A stretch of DNA of 6,555 nucleotides, from contig VBCL01000188.1 of assembly GCA_005888865.1 (NCBI GenBank), positions 1 through 6,555 on the forward strand, given 5' to 3'. Made by a program: the position numbers and the translations under genes. The notes under the pieces are model-generated. The model saw only the letters and a list, made by a program, of their open reading frames with translations. It ran no database searches and had not been told where the DNA came from. Of the stretch, positions 1-6,180 are shown one piece after another (the first letter of the stretch is position 1; each line of letters begins with the position of its first letter). Source of the DNA: Betaproteobacteria bacterium. Lineage in GTDB: Bacteria > Pseudomonadota > Gammaproteobacteria > Burkholderiales > Casimicrobiaceae.

Positions 1-108
1 CAACGTTGCGGTGCGTGGCGGCCCTCGCGCACTCGAGCGGTGCAGCGAAGCACATTCGGGACTGTGCGTGCCAGCATAATGCATCGAGCAACGCCTGAGC
101 AAACTCGC

Positions 109-114
109 TAAAAT
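109..114 (+). promoter_or_regulatory. Possible -10 element of ppc (TAAAAT)
   Basis: TAAAAT lies 8 bases before the ATG at 123 and differs from TATAAT at one position. If it is used, transcription would start at about 121-123, at or next to the start codon, so the mRNA would be leaderless or nearly so. That agrees with the lack of a Shine-Dalgarno sequence before this ATG. No convincing -35 is seen 16-18 bases upstream. A second -10-like hexamer, CATAAT at 75-80, is an alternative that would give a leader of about 36 bases; it also lacks a clear -35. Confidence 0.3.
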
Positions 115-122
115 TGGTTCGG

Positions 123-2888
123 ATGGACGCGCCGGCCGACAAGGATCTCCCGCTCAAGGAAGACACTCGTCTGCTCGGCCGGGTTCTCGGCGACGTGCTT
201 CGCGCTCAGACCGGCGAGGAAGGTTTCGCGCGTATCGAGGCGATCCGGCAGACGGCCATTCACCTGCGCCGCGCCTCGCCGGGCGACGCTGCCGCGCACG
301 TCAAGGACGAGCTGGCGAGCCTCCTCAACCCGCTGCCGATCGCGCAGGTGCTCCACGTGGTGCGTGCTTTCAGCTACTTCTCGCACCTCGCCAATCTGGC
401 CGAGGACGTGCATCAGAACCGCAGGCGGAGGGCGCACGCATTCGCCGGGTCGCCGCCTCAGTCGGGCAGCATCGCGCACGCTTTCGATCGCCTGCGCGAC
501 GCCGGAGTGCGTCCGGAGGCGATCCGCGCGTTCTTCGCCGATGCCCTGGTGAGCCCGGTGCTGACCGCGCACCCGACCGAGGTACAGCGCAAGAGCATCC
601 TCGACTGCGAGCGCGAGATCGTCCGCCTGTTGCAGTGGCGCGACCGCGGCGAGCTCACGCCCGACGAGCGGGAGGCGATGCACGACGGTCTCTACCGGCA
701 GGTGCTCGCGCTGTGGCAGACGGCGATGCTGCGGCTGTCGAAGCTCGAAGTGAAGGACGAAATCGACAACGGCATCGCCTACTATCGTCAGACGTTCTTC
801 GACGAGATCCCGCGGCTCTACGCCGGAGTCGAGGCGCGCTGCGCGCAGGAATGCGGCGCGGACGCCGCGGTGCCGTCGTTCCTCATCATGGGCTCGTGGA
901 TTGGTGGCGATCGCGATGGCAATCCCTACGTCGTCGCGCAGACGCTTCAGTACGCGATCCGTGCGCAGGCGGTGGTGGCACTGTCGCATCTTCTGGAACA
1001 GGTGCACCTGCTGGGCGCGGAGCTTTCGCTCTCCACGCGACTGGTGAACCCCACGCCTGCGCTGCTCGCGCTCGCCGCGGCGACGCACGACCCCAATCCG
1101 CATCGCCGCGACGAGCCGTATCGCCAGGCGCTGGTCGGAATCTATGCGCGCCTCGCCGCGACCGCAAAGGCGCTCACGGGCTACGAGCCGCAGCGGCTGC
1201 CGCACGCGGAGATGCCGCCGTATGCGACGCCGGCAGAGCTCGGCGCCGATCTCGATACGATCGCGACCTCGCTCGCCTCCCACGGCTCACAGTCGCTGGC
1301 CGATGGGCGGCTCAAGCCTCTGCGGCGCGCCGTCGACGTCTTCGGGTTTCATCTCGCAGCGCTCGACCTGCGCCAGAACTCCGACGTGCACGAGGCCATC
1401 GTCGCCGAGCTCCTGGCGCGCGCGGGGGTGCACGGCGACTACGCCGCGCTGCCGGAGCGCGAGCGCGTGGCGCTGCTGGTCGCCGACCTCGCCAACCCGC
1501 GGCTGCTCGACAGCCCGTACCTTGCGCGCTCGGAGCTCCTCGCCACCGAGCTCGCGATCCTGCGCGCCGCCGCGGATATCCATCATCGTTTCGGGTCTGC
1601 CGCGCTGCCCAACTACGTCGTCTCGAAATGCCAGTCGCTCTCCGATTTGCTCGAAGTTGCGCTCCTGCTCAAGGAGGTCGGCCTGGCGAGCCCGGGCCGG
1701 CTCATGGTCAACATCGTCCCACTGTTCGAGACCATCGGCGATCTCGAGCGTGCTCACGACATCATGGGCGCGGCATTCCGGCTTCCTGGCTATCGACGCT
1801 GGCTCGGCAGTCGCGGCCGCTGGCAGGAGGTGATGCTCGGCTATTCGGACAGCAACAAGGACGGCGGCTTCGTCACCGCCAACTGGGCGCTCTATCGCGC
1901 GGAGCTGAAGCTCATCGAGACCTGCCACGCCTTCGACGTCAAGCTGCGCCTGTTCCACGGGCGCGGAGGCAGCGTGGGCCGCGGTGGCGGGCCGAGCTAC
2001 GAGGCTATCCTCGCGCAGCCCGCCGGCAGCGTGAACGGCGCGATCCGCATCACCGAGCAGGGCGAAATCATCGCCAGCAAGTACTCGGATCCGGAGCTCG
2101 GCCGGCGCAACCTCGAGACGTTGGTCGCGGCGACGATCGAGGCAAGCCTTTTGCCCGGCGCGCATGGCGACGGTGCGATGGACGACTATCACGCCACGAT
2201 GGACGAGCTTTCAGCGCTCGCCTTCACCGCCTACCGCTCACTGGTCTACGACAAGCCTGAATTCGTACCTTTCTTCCGGGCCGCGACGCCGATCGCCGAG
2301 ATCGCGGAGCTCAACCTCGGCAGCCGGCCGGCGTCGCGGAGGACCTCGCACAAGATCGAGGATCTGCGTGCGATCCCCTGGGTCTTCAGCTGGAGCCAAT
2401 GCCGGCTGAGCCTTCCGGGCTGGTACGGGTTCGGCACCGCGGTCGACGCCTGGCTGGCGCAGGAGCCGGAGCAACGCGACGCACGGCTCGCGCGGCTTTC
2501 CGAGATGCACGCGCGCTGGCCGTTCTTCCGCAGCATGCTCTCCAACATGGGCATGGTGCTGGCCAAGACCGATCTCGCGATCGCTTCGCGCTACGCCGAG
2601 CTCGTGCCGGATGCCGCACTGCGCGAGGCGATCTTCCCGCGGATCGCCGCCGAGCGCGACCGCGCGTTGCACTGGCTCCACGCGATCTCCGGCCGGGCGA
2701 AGCTGCTCGACGACAATCCGACGCTCGAGCGCAGCATTCGCAATCGCTTTCCGTATCTCGATCCGCTCAATCATCTGCAGGTCGAGTTGTTGCGCCGGTA
2801 CCGATCCGGCCAGACCGACGAGCGCACCAAGCGTGGCATCCACCTGACGATCAACGGCCTTGCGGCGGGGCTTCGCAACAGCGGCTAG
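123..2888 (+). CDS. ppc: Phosphoenolpyruvate carboxylase
   Basis: This cytoplasmic enzyme adds bicarbonate to phosphoenolpyruvate to give oxaloacetate and phosphate, refilling the TCA cycle. The product is 921 residues from ATG 123, somewhat longer than E. coli Ppc (883). Both family signatures are present: VLTAHPTEVQRK with catalytic His150 (E. coli His138), and VMLGYSDSNKDGG with Asp576 and Lys579 (E. coli Asp543 and Lys546). Other landmarks are SWIGGDRDGNP; LDLRQNS with Arg417 (E. coli Arg396); LFET with Glu536, the probable metal ligand; FHGRGGSVGRGG with His612, Arg614 and Arg620; EQGEIIASKY; and a canonical C-terminal end, TINGLAAGLRNSG, whose Asn919 corresponds to the aspartate-inhibitor ligand Asn881. 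No plant-type N-terminal phosphorylation site is seen. ATG 123 is preferred over an in-frame TTG at 114, which overlaps the -10-like TAAAAT. The gene appears complete and stands alone, since the next gene has its own spacer and promoter-like elements. Confidence 0.97.
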   Translation: MDAPADKDLPLKEDTRLLGRVLGDVLRAQTGEEGFARIEAIRQTAIHLRRASPGDAAAHVKDELASLLNPLPIAQVLHVVRAFSYFSHLANLAEDVHQNRRRRAHAFAGSPPQSGSIAHAFDRLRDAGVRPEAIRAFFADALVSPVLTAHPTEVQRKSILDCEREIVRLLQWRDRGELTPDEREAMHDGLYRQVLALWQTAMLRLSKLEVKDEIDNGIAYYRQTFFDEIPRLYAGVEARCAQECGADAAVPSFLIMGSWIGGDRDGNPYVVAQTLQYAIRAQAVVALSHLLEQVHLLGAELSLSTRLVNPTPALLALAAATHDPNPHRRDEPYRQALVGIYARLAATAKALTGYEPQRLPHAEMPPYATPAELGADLDTIATSLASHGSQSLADGRLKPLRRAVDVFGFHLAALDLRQNSDVHEAIVAELLARAGVHGDYAALPERERVALLVADLANPRLLDSPYLARSELLATELAILRAAADIHHRFGSAALPNYVVSKCQSLSDLLEVALLLKEVGLASPGRLMVNIVPLFETIGDLERAHDIMGAAFRLPGYRRWLGSRGRWQEVMLGYSDSNKDGGFVTANWALYRAELKLIETCHAFDVKLRLFHGRGGSVGRGGGPSYEAILAQPAGSVNGAIRITEQGEIIASKYSDPELGRRNLETLVAATIEASLLPGAHGDGAMDDYHATMDELSALAFTAYRSLVYDKPEFVPFFRAATPIAEIAELNLGSRPASRRTSHKIEDLRAIPWVFSWSQCRLSLPGWYGFGTAVDAWLAQEPEQRDARLARLSEMHARWPFFRSMLSNMGMVLAKTDLAIASRYAELVPDAALREAIFPRIAAERDRALHWLHAISGRAKLLDDNPTLERSIRNRFPYLDPLNHLQVELLRRYRSGQTDERTKRGIHLTINGLAAGLRNSG

Positions 2889-2894
2889 CGGCTT

Positions 2895-2911
2895 CGAGCG
2901 GAACCCGCTTG
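2895..2911 (+). terminator. Hairpin just after ppc, no U-tract
   Basis: CGAGCGG (2895-2901) pairs with CCGCTTG (2905-2911) around an AAC loop, giving seven pairs including one G-U. It begins 6 bases after the ppc stop codon. No run of T follows, so it is not a standard intrinsic terminator; it may protect the 3' end or be incidental. Its right arm overlaps the proposed -35 of the next promoter. Confidence 0.3.
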
Positions 2912-2937
2912 TCAACGCAGGCGGGGAATGCTACTTT
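2909..2937 (+). promoter_or_regulatory. Candidate sigma-70 promoter of the TRAP operon
   Basis: TTGTCA (2909-2914, five of six to the -35 consensus) is followed by a 17-base spacer and TACTTT (2932-2937). TG at 2929-2930, one base before the hexamer, makes an extended -10, which can offset the weak -10 match (three of six, with the key T-A and final T kept). Transcription would start near 2944, about 107 bases before dctP. The prediction rests on motif match and position only. Confidence 0.42.
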
Positions 2938-2967
2938 GGCCCCGGTTTGGTCAAGTCGTAAGGTTGT

Positions 2968-2983
2968 CAGGTGGTCTGACCTG
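2968..2983 (+). promoter_or_regulatory. Possible GntR/FadR-type operator
   Basis: The 9-base core GGTCTGACC (2973-2981) is a perfect odd-centred palindrome. With its flanks, TGGTCTGACCT (2972-2982) resembles the TGGT-N3-ACCA operators of FadR-subfamily GntR regulators, with one mismatch. A second symmetry, CAGGT/ACCTG (2968-2972 and 2979-2983), overlaps it, and GTCAG/CTGAC arms sit at 2966-2970 and 2976-2980. It lies about 70 bases before dctP and downstream of the proposed start of transcription, where a bound repressor could block RNA polymerase. GntR regulators commonly control TRAP operons, but no regulator gene is in the window. Confidence 0.35.
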
Positions 2984-3035
2984 TGCCGGCCCCAAGGCCC
3001 GAAGCGCGGGAGGACCGCAGCCACGAACGCGACAG

Positions 3036-3045
3036 AAGGAGGAGG
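3036..3045 (+). promoter_or_regulatory. Very strong ribosome binding site of dctP
   Basis: AAGGAGGAGG contains a full match to the anti-Shine-Dalgarno sequence. AAGGAGG ends 8 bases before ATG 3051, an optimal spacing. It fixes the dctP start against the longer in-frame reading that begins at 2928. It is much stronger than the sites before dctQ and dctM, which fits the need for excess binding protein. Confidence 0.85.
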
Positions 3046-3050
3046 ATCCC

Positions 3051-4055
3051 ATGATCGACAAGCGCAATGCGTTGCGGACGACAATGGCCGTGGCGCTGGC
3101 CGTTCTCGGTGCGTCTCTCGGCGGCGCGGCCCTGGCGCAGCAAAAAGTGGTGCTCAAGGCTTCGGACGTCCATCCTGAGGGCTACCCCACCGTGGCGGCG
3201 ATCGCCAGCATGGGCAAGAAGCTCGAGGCAGCGACCAGCGGCCGGATTTCGGTGCAGATCTATCCCTCGATGCAGCTTGGCGGCGAGAAGGAAGCGATCG
3301 AGCAGGCGCAGGTGGGTGCGCTGGCGCTGGCGCGAGTCAGCGTCGGCGCACTCGGGCCGGTCGTCGACGATCTCAACGTTTTCAACCTGCCTTACCTGTT
3401 CCGCAGCACGGCGCACATGAACAAGGTGATCGACGGCCCGATCGGGCAGGAATTGCTCGAAAAGATCACCAACAATCCGAAGGCCGGGTTGGTGGGCCTG
3501 TGCTGGATGGACGCCGGCGCGCGCAGCCTCTACGACACGAAAAAGCCGATCCGTAGCATCGAGGATCTCAAAGGCATGAAGTTCCGCGTGATGGGTAACC
3601 CGATGTTCGTCGACATGATGAACGCGCTCGGCGGCAACGGCGTATCGATGGGCTACGACCAGGTGTTCAATGCGCTGCAGACTGGCGTGGTCGACGGCGC
3701 CGAGAACAACCCGCCAAGCTTCGTGTTCGACAATCACTACACGGTGGCGAAGTACTACACGCTCGATGAGCACCTGATCGTGCCCGAGATCCTGCTGATG
3801 TCGCGGCGGGTCTGGGACAGCCTGTCGCCGGCCGATCAGGCGCTGGTCAAGAAGTTCAGCCGCGAGGCGCAGATGGAAGAGCGCGTGCTTTGGAACAAGT
3901 ACGAGAAGGACGCGATGGACAAGGCGAAGGCCGCGGGCATCACGATCACCGAGATCGCCGACAAGAAGCCGTTCCAGGCCGCGGTCAAGCCCGTATGGGA
4001 CAAGTACGGTCCCAAGTACGCGGAGATGGTCAAGCGCATCCAGGCGGTCGAGTAA
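3051..4055 (+). CDS. dctP: TRAP transporter periplasmic substrate-binding protein (DctP family)
   Basis: This extracytoplasmic receptor binds a carboxylate solute in the periplasm and hands it to the DctQ-DctM membrane pair; uptake by such systems is driven by an ion gradient. The product has 334 residues, normal for the family. Residues 1-29 form a Sec signal peptide (basic n-region, hydrophobic MAVALAVLGASLGGAALA, cleavage after ALA). Family features are DDLNVFNLPYLFRS (106-119); Arg158 in GARSLYD; Arg179 in GMKFRV, the position of the arginine that salt-bridges the substrate carboxylate in characterised members; and ALQTGVVDGAENNPPSF (208-224). The usual acidic residue before ALQTG is replaced by YDQVFN. 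The start is set by the strong ribosome binding site. The arginine supports an organic acid substrate, but sequence alone does not separate C4-dicarboxylates from sugar acids or other keto or hydroxy acids. The name dctP is a family name, not a substrate claim. Confidence 0.93.
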   Translation: MIDKRNALRTTMAVALAVLGASLGGAALAQQKVVLKASDVHPEGYPTVAAIASMGKKLEAATSGRISVQIYPSMQLGGEKEAIEQAQVGALALARVSVGALGPVVDDLNVFNLPYLFRSTAHMNKVIDGPIGQELLEKITNNPKAGLVGLCWMDAGARSLYDTKKPIRSIEDLKGMKFRVMGNPMFVDMMNALGGNGVSMGYDQVFNALQTGVVDGAENNPPSFVFDNHYTVAKYYTLDEHLIVPEILLMSRRVWDSLSPADQALVKKFSREAQMEERVLWNKYEKDAMDKAKAAGITITEIADKKPFQAAVKPVWDKYGPKYAEMVKRIQAVE

Positions 4056-4076
4056 GCGCACCGCTGGCCTGAAGCT

Positions 4077-4109
4077 CCGTTCGCCCTGAGCCAGTCGAAG
4101 GGCGAACGG
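4077..4109 (+). repeat. REP-like palindrome, unit A
   Basis: Perfect 11-base arms, CCGTTCGCCCT (4077-4087) and AGGGCGAACGG (4099-4109), flank an 11-base loop. The core CTGAGCCAGTCGAAG (4086-4100) matches a palindromic repeat type (CTGAGCTTGTCGAAG) that I recall as common between genes in many proteobacteria. It starts 22 bases after the dctP stop. A stable hairpin here could protect the dctP message from 3' decay or cause partial termination before dctQ. Confidence 0.75.
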
Positions 4110-4138
4110 ACGGCGCAGCAATGTTGTGCGCGCTCACG

Positions 4139-4173
4139 CCCGCTCGTGCTTCGACAAGCTCAGCACGAACGGG
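4139..4173 (-). repeat. REP-like palindrome, unit B, inverted to unit A
   Basis: Arms 4139-4150 and 4162-4173 pair at 11 of 12 positions. Read on the minus strand, the core (4149-4163) is CTGAGCTTGTCGAAG, identical to unit A at 13 of 15 bases; over 33 aligned bases the two units agree at 26. The units point in opposite directions, as in paired REP (BIME-type) elements, with 29 bases between their outer arms. Those bases hold a small GCGCA/TGCGC hairpin (4113-4131). Unit B ends 31 bases before dctQ. Confidence 0.75.
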
Positions 4174-4204
4174 TTACCTGAGCGATCTCTCCCTGGAGTA
4201 ACCG

Positions 4205-4723
4205 ATGGCGCAGTCTTTTCGCAAGGCGATGGATGCGCTGTATCTCGCTTGCGTCGTTATTGCCGGAGTATCGCTGGTCCTCATCTCGGCGGTGATCCCG
4301 TGGGCGGTATTCACGCGCTACGTGCTCAACAGCGCGTCGTCGTGGCCCGAGCCCACAGCGGTGCTGCTCACCATCGTGCTCACGTTCTTCGGCGCGGCCG
4401 CGTGCTACCGGCTGCGCCTGCACATGAACGTCTCGCTCGTGGTGAATACGCTGCCTGCGTCGTACCGCCGAGTCACCGACTTCGTCGTCGAGCTGCTGAT
4501 GGCGGCGATCGCGCTGTTCATGCTCTTCTGGGGAACGCGGCTAGTCCAGGCGACTTGGTACAACACCATCGCCGATTTTCCCTTCCTGTCGACGGGCATC
4601 ACCTACCTGCCGATCCCGATCGGCGGCGCGATTCTGTTCCTGTTCATCGTCGAGCATCTGACGCTCGGACCTCCACCCGACACCGGCGACGCCGCGCATG
4701 CGCCGCCAGCGGCGTTCGAATAG
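4205..4723 (+). CDS. dctQ: TRAP transporter small permease (DctQ family)
   Basis: This four-helix inner-membrane subunit pairs with DctM and is needed for substrate uptake by the TRAP complex. The product has 172 residues, typical for the family. Hydrophobic segments lie at about 12-34, 50-68, 91-110 and 131-150. Conserved features are FTRYVLNSASSWPEP (36-50, with Arg38 and Trp47-Pro-Glu), GAAACYRLRLHMNVSL (63-78), and YLPIPIGG (134-141) at the start of the last helix. The hydrophilic tail (about 155-172) is rich in Ala and Pro. ATG 4205 has GGAG at 4195-4198 with a 6-base gap, a moderate ribosome binding site. The gene follows dctP after a spacer with two REP-like hairpins and lies 21 bases before dctM, so dctQ and dctM are almost certainly co-transcribed. 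The gene appears intact, although its partner dctM is not. Confidence 0.9.
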   Translation: MAQSFRKAMDALYLACVVIAGVSLVLISAVIPWAVFTRYVLNSASSWPEPTAVLLTIVLTFFGAAACYRLRLHMNVSLVVNTLPASYRRVTDFVVELLMAAIALFMLFWGTRLVQATWYNTIADFPFLSTGITYLPIPIGGAILFLFIVEHLTLGPPPDTGDAAHAPPAAFE

Positions 4724-4744
4724 CATCGCCAGACGCCTCGAGCC

Positions 4745-6014
4745 ATGGATATCGCGATCCTGCTGGGCAGTCTGTTCATCTTCTTTGCGCTCGGGATCCC
4801 GATCGCGTACTCGCTCGGCCTCGCGGCGATCGCCGGCGCGATGTGGATCGGCATCCCGCTCGAAGCGGTGATGCTCAAGATCTCGGATGGCGTATCCAAG
4901 GTGGCGATGCTGACGATTCCGTTCTTCGTGCTCGCCGGCGCGATCATGTCGGAAGGTGGCATGGCAAAGCGGCTGGTCGCGTTTGCGAACGTTCTCGTCG
5001 GCGTGGTCCGCGTGCGCGGCGGGTTGTCGGCGGTCAACATCATCGCCACGACGTTCCTGTCCGGGATTTCGGGATCTTCGGTCGCCGACACGTCCGCGAT
5101 CGGGTCGGTGATGATCCCGCAAATGGAGAAGGTGGGGTTTCCGCGCGTATTCGCGACCAACGTCACGATCAGCGCCTCGGTCCAGGCGATCCTGGTGCCT
5201 CCATCGCACAACGCCGTCATCTACTCGCTCGCTACCGGCGGCGTGATCTCGATCACGAGCCTCTTCATGGCCGGCATCGTCCCCGGGCTGCTGCTCGGCC
5301 TTGCGCTCATCATCCTCTGCCTCTATATCGCGTATCGAGAGGGGCACCCCACCGGGCAGTCCGTTCCGTTGCGCGACGCGGTGCGGATCACGATCGACGC
5401 GCTGTGGGGCCTGATCACCATCGTCATCATCATCGGCGGGATTCTCGGTGGCGTATTCACCGCGATCGAAGCCGGTGCGATCGCTTGCCTGTGGGCGTTC
5501 TTCGTGACCATGTTCATCTATCGCGATTACAGGTGGCGCGATCTGCCGGGGCTCGTCCATCGGACGCTCAAGACCGTCGCCATGGTGATGACGTTGATCG
5601 CGTGCGCGTCGAGCTTCGGTTACGTCATGGCACTGATGCAGATCCCGGCCAAGGTCACCGCGTTCTTCCTGACGCTCTCGCACACTGCTGAACGTGCTGA
5701 TGCTGGTCCTCGGTTGCCTGATGGACATGGCGCCGCTGATCCTGATCTGCACGCCGATCATGCTTCCGGTGGTGACCACGCTGGGCGTCGACCCGGTACA
5801 TTTCGGGATGATCATGCTGCTCAACCTCGGCATCGGCCTGCTGACCCCACCGGTGGGCGCGACGCTTTTCGTCGGCTGCGCGGTCGGCAAGGTCACGATG
5901 GAAGAGGTGATGCGCGGCATCTGGCCGTTCTACGCGGTCATGTTCGTGGTGCTTATGCTGGTCACCTACGTTCCCGCGATCTCGCTCTGGTTCCCACGCA
6001 TGCTGGGGATGTAG
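4745..6014 (+). pseudogene. dctM: TRAP transporter large permease (DctM family), frameshifted
   Basis: DctM is the multi-helix inner-membrane subunit that carries the solute path. Residues 1-313 (4745-5683) match the family: LTIPFFVLAGAIMSEGGM (56-73), SGISGSSVADTSAIGSVMIP (106-125), ILVPPSHNAVIYS (149-161), GIVPG (177-181), and GGVFTAIEAGA (235-245). After FFLTLSH the frame yields a non-hydrophobic Arg/His/Asp/Gly-rich tail of 118 residues ending at a TAA at 6038-6040 (431 residues in total). The genuine C-terminus continues one base over, from about 5685 to the TAG at 6012-6014: LLNVLMLVLGCLMDMAPLI, then DPVHFG, GLLTPPVGATLF, and a last helix ending WFPRMLGM. Joining the two gives 422 residues, about seven short of the family spacing at the junction. 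Start ATG 4745 lies 21 bases after dctQ with only a weak ribosome binding site. As written, the product lacks the conserved last helices and should not function; an assembly error is the alternative. Confidence 0.85.
5681..5690 (+). other. Frameshift/deletion junction within dctM
   Basis: The upstream frame reads TCG CAC (Ser-His) up to 5683; the downstream frame reads CTG CTG AAC GTG from 5685. One base (A 5684) is left over. In the family as I recall it (for example YiaN), about seven more residues separate this Leu-Ser from the helix that begins LLNVL, so a loss of 20 bases would account for both the frame and the length. No homopolymer or slippery heptamer is present to suggest programmed shifting or a simple indel read error. 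Confidence 0.7.
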
Positions 6015-6062
6015 GGCAGCAGAACTTGCAGCGCGTGTAAGTTTGTCTGCGTCAGGATTGCC

Positions 6063-6100
6063 GGGAACGAGGCGGCCCCGCGCCGCCGGCGCTTGTTCCC
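6063..6100 (+). terminator. Terminator-like hairpin after the TRAP operon
   Basis: GGGAACGAG (6063-6071) pairs with CTTGTTCCC (6092-6100) over nine pairs including one G-U; inside, GCGG- and CCGC-type GC-rich segments can pair further (6071-6075 with 6083-6087, as an alternative to the outermost inner pair). TTTT follows at 6107-6110 after a 6-base gap. It lies 49 bases after the true dctM stop and 81 bases before the next start codon. The U-tract is short and displaced, so efficiency as an intrinsic terminator is uncertain. Confidence 0.4.
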
Positions 6101-6180
6101 TGCTGGTTTTGGAGTCCTCGAAAGTCCGGCGTGGTTCATGCTTGAGCACGGTCGGGATTCCTGGCGCGCAAAGTACGCCC

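Noticed and set aside
1..113. A divergent gene starting on the minus strand before ppc
   Set aside because: Minus-strand frames starting near 75-82 can be opened, but the roughly 25 residues visible match nothing I recognise and no ribosome binding site stands out.
108..1283. Long minus-strand open frame (391 codons) opposite ppc
   Set aside because: It is fully antisense to ppc, is rich in Arg/Gly/Ala/Glu, and shows no recognisable domain. Long antisense frames are expected in high-GC codon-biased genes.
2937..2952. Possible sigma-54 promoter (TTGGC...TTTGGT) before dctP
   Set aside because: The invariant GC of the -12 element is GT here and the -24 element is incomplete; no enhancer-type site was noticed.
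2967..4121. Minus-strand open frame of 384 codons opposite dctP
   Set aside because: It is antisense to a clear DctP gene and runs through a REP-like palindrome; the composition is that of a shadow frame.
5676..5690. Programmed ribosomal frameshifting in dctM
   Set aside because: There is no slippery heptamer or homopolymer at the junction, and a shift could not supply the roughly seven missing residues.
4126..5691. Plus-strand open frame of 521 codons overlapping dctQ and dctM
   Set aside because: It is out of frame with two genes of clear homology and gives Arg/His/Asp-rich sequence without a family match.
4541..5920. Minus-strand open frame of 459 codons opposite dctQ/dctM
   Set aside because: The translation is Arg/Asp/His-rich low-complexity sequence, the mirror of GC-rich codons for membrane proteins. 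The plus-strand genes explain the region.
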